A DNA stretch of 64,000 nucleotides, from contig NZ_LMSC01000007.1 of NCBI RefSeq assembly GCF_001428025.1, forward strand, positions 441,117-505,116, read 5' to 3'. A program made the translations under genes and the position numbers. This DNA comes from Phycicoccus sp. Soil748 (lineage in GTDB: Bacteria > Actinomycetota > Actinomycetes > Actinomycetales > Dermatophilaceae). The notes beneath the pieces are model-generated. The model saw only the letters and a list, made by a program, of their open reading frames with translations, did no database searches and had not been told where the DNA came from. Positions 62,872-64,000 of the stretch are shown in pieces; the stretch's first letter is position 1, and each line of letters begins with the position of its first letter.

Positions 62872-63654
62872 GTGCCTGACGTCGACCTGACCACGGTCCT
62901 GCTCATGGCCCTCGCCGGGTTCGGCGCGGGCTGGGTCGACGCGGTGGTCGGCGGCGGCGGTCTCGTGCAGCTGCCGGCGCTGCTGCTGGGGTTCCCCGGC
63001 GCGAGCCCGGCGCAGCTGCTCGCCACCAACAAGGTCGCCTCGATCTTCGGCACCACCACGAGCTCGGTGACCTACTGGCGCCGGGTCCGTCCCGACCTGA
63101 GGACGGCGCTGCCGATGGCGGCGGTCGCGTACTTCGGCGCGGTCGGCGGCGCGCTGATCGGGCTGCACATCCCGAAGTCGGCCTTCAACCCGGTCATCCT
63201 CGTCATGCTCGTCGTCGTCGGCGCCTACACCGTGGCCCGGCCGTCGATGGGGCACGAGACTGCGTTGCGGTTCGACGGCCACCGGCACACAGTGGTGGCC
63301 ATGCTCACCGGGTTCGTCATCGGCGTCTACGACGGCGCGCTCGGCCCGGGCACGGGGTCGTTCCTGGTCTTCGCGCTCGTCGGGCTGATGGGCTACGCGT
63401 TCCTGGAGGCGAGCGCCAAGGCCAAGATCGCCAACTTCGCCACCAACCTCGGGGCGCTGACGGTCTTCGTCCCGGGCGGCCACGTGATGTGGGGGATCGG
63501 GTTGATCATGGCCGTCGCCAACATCCTCGGCGGCTACACCGGCGCCCGCACCGCCGTGGCCCGGGGCAGCCGCTTCGTCCGGGTCGTGTTCGTCGTCGTG
63601 CTCGTGGCCTTCATCGTGCGCATCGGCGGCTCGGTGCTGGGGGTGTGGTCGTGA
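62872..63654 (+). CDS. TauE/SafE-family permease
   Basis: This 260-residue protein has about eight hydrophobic segments. The two-fold repeat of the family is visible: GFGAGWVDAVVGGGGLVQLP in the first half and GFVIGVYDGALGPGTGSFL in the second. The family exports sulfite, sulfoacetate or related anions. The GTG start follows the HAD stop directly. It is not near the sulfate operon of this window, so a sulfur link is only by family. Confidence 0.88.
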   Translation: MPDVDLTTVLLMALAGFGAGWVDAVVGGGGLVQLPALLLGFPGASPAQLLATNKVASIFGTTTSSVTYWRRVRPDLRTALPMAAVAYFGAVGGALIGLHIPKSAFNPVILVMLVVVGAYTVARPSMGHETALRFDGHRHTVVAMLTGFVIGVYDGALGPGTGSFLVFALVGLMGYAFLEASAKAKIANFATNLGALTVFVPGGHVMWGIGLIMAVANILGGYTGARTAVARGSRFVRVVFVVVLVAFIVRIGGSVLGVWS

Positions 63655-64000
63655 GCGGGCCCGGTACGCCGCTCGACGCGCGGCTGCTCGACCGGTGCAC
63701 GGCCCTCGCGGACGCCGCCGCCGACGGGCGCCGGCGGGTGCTGGGCATCAGCGGCGCCCCGGGTGCCGGCAAGACGACCCTCGTGCTGGCCCTGCTGGCG
63801 GCGGTGGCCGCCGACCCCCGGCTGGCGGGACGGGTCGCGCACGTGCCGATGGACGGCTACCACCTGCCGAACGCCGAGCTCGACCGCCTCGGTCGGCGGG
63901 ACCGCAAGGGCGCGCCCGACACCTTCGATGTCGCCGCGTACGCCGCCACCCTCGCGACCGCACGCAGCCTCCCGCGGGCGCGCCTGCTGGCCCCGAGCTT
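63651..64000 (+). CDS. P-loop nucleoside/nucleotide kinase-family protein (3' end outside window)
   Basis: Only the first 116 or so residues are present. The GTG start overlaps the permease stop as GTGA. The P-loop reads GISGAPGAGKTTLV, followed by VAHVPMDGYHLPNAEL and GRRDRKGAPDTFDVAAY, as in kinases related to uridine kinase, pantothenate kinase and YfdG/FrcK-like proteins. The C-terminal substrate region is missing, so the substrate cannot be named. Confidence 0.85.
   Translation, partial: MSGPGTPLDARLLDRCTALADAAADGRRRVLGISGAPGAGKTTLVLALLAAVAADPRLAGRVAHVPMDGYHLPNAELDRLGRRDRKGAPDTFDVAAYAATLATARSLPRARLLAPS

Overview
The window is 64 kb of very GC-rich DNA, densely packed on both strands, with many GTG starts and stop/start overlaps (ATGA, GTGA, TGATG). 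Gene content and order are those of an actinobacterial chromosome: ffh ... rpsP-khpA-rimM-trmD ... rplS-lepB-rnhB-DUF2469-yraN-comM-dprA-xerC ... rpsB-tsf ... pyrH-frr-cdsA-rlmN ... dxr-M50-ispG-GNAT ... proS. A member of the Micrococcales, perhaps near the Intrasporangiaceae, fits, but that rests on gene order and composition only. I see no rRNA, tRNA, IS element, prophage or CRISPR array. All of it looks like native chromosome.

Layout. 1-3.6 kb: the 3' part of ffh, an alpha/beta hydrolase and an amidohydrolase. 3.7-9.6 kb: a sulfate ABC uptake operon (sbp-cysT-cysW-cysA), a cysteine-free Rrf2 regulator and an SDR protein with a zinc-ribbon insert. 9.8-13.8 kb: ribosome and tRNA-modification genes, including TrmD fused to a GNAT domain, and rplS, with a UPF0014 permease on the other strand. 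13.9-22.2 kb: tandem signal peptidases, rnhB, yraN, comM, dprA, xerC and a DUF3152 protein. 22.2-27.0 kb: an M23-like protein, an aminotransferase, a membrane protein overlapping a SET-domain gene, and an MFS exporter. 27.3-35.8 kb: rpsB-tsf, an M13 peptidase and a glycosylase on the minus strand, then pyrH-frr-cdsA-rlmN. 35.8-40.1 kb: a copper monooxygenase-like lipoprotein, purU and small minus-strand genes.

40.2-53.2 kb is a polyamine/GABA island centred on an Lrp-type regulator. The minus arm holds the regulator, a class III aminotransferase and a PuuB-like oxidase. The plus arm holds an aminobutyraldehyde dehydrogenase, a PotDABC-type ABC importer, a saccharopine-dehydrogenase-like enzyme of unknown substrate, agmatinase and a succinate-semialdehyde dehydrogenase. 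Together they can import polyamines and carry agmatine -> putrescine -> aminobutanal -> GABA -> succinate. No PuuA or PuuD is present. 53.4-64 kb: an orphan DnaB-like ATPase behind a long inverted repeat, dxr, an M50 protease, ispG, GNAT, proS, a HAD hydrolase, a TauE-type permease and the start of a kinase gene.

Two patterns run across the window. Twelve genes on both strands have a -10-like hexamer (A at position 2, T at position 6) with exactly six bases between it and the start codon, the layout of leaderless mRNAs. Several proteins (Ffh, S16, S2, one signal peptidase, the MFS exporter, agmatinase) carry low-complexity tails absent from the compact family cores.
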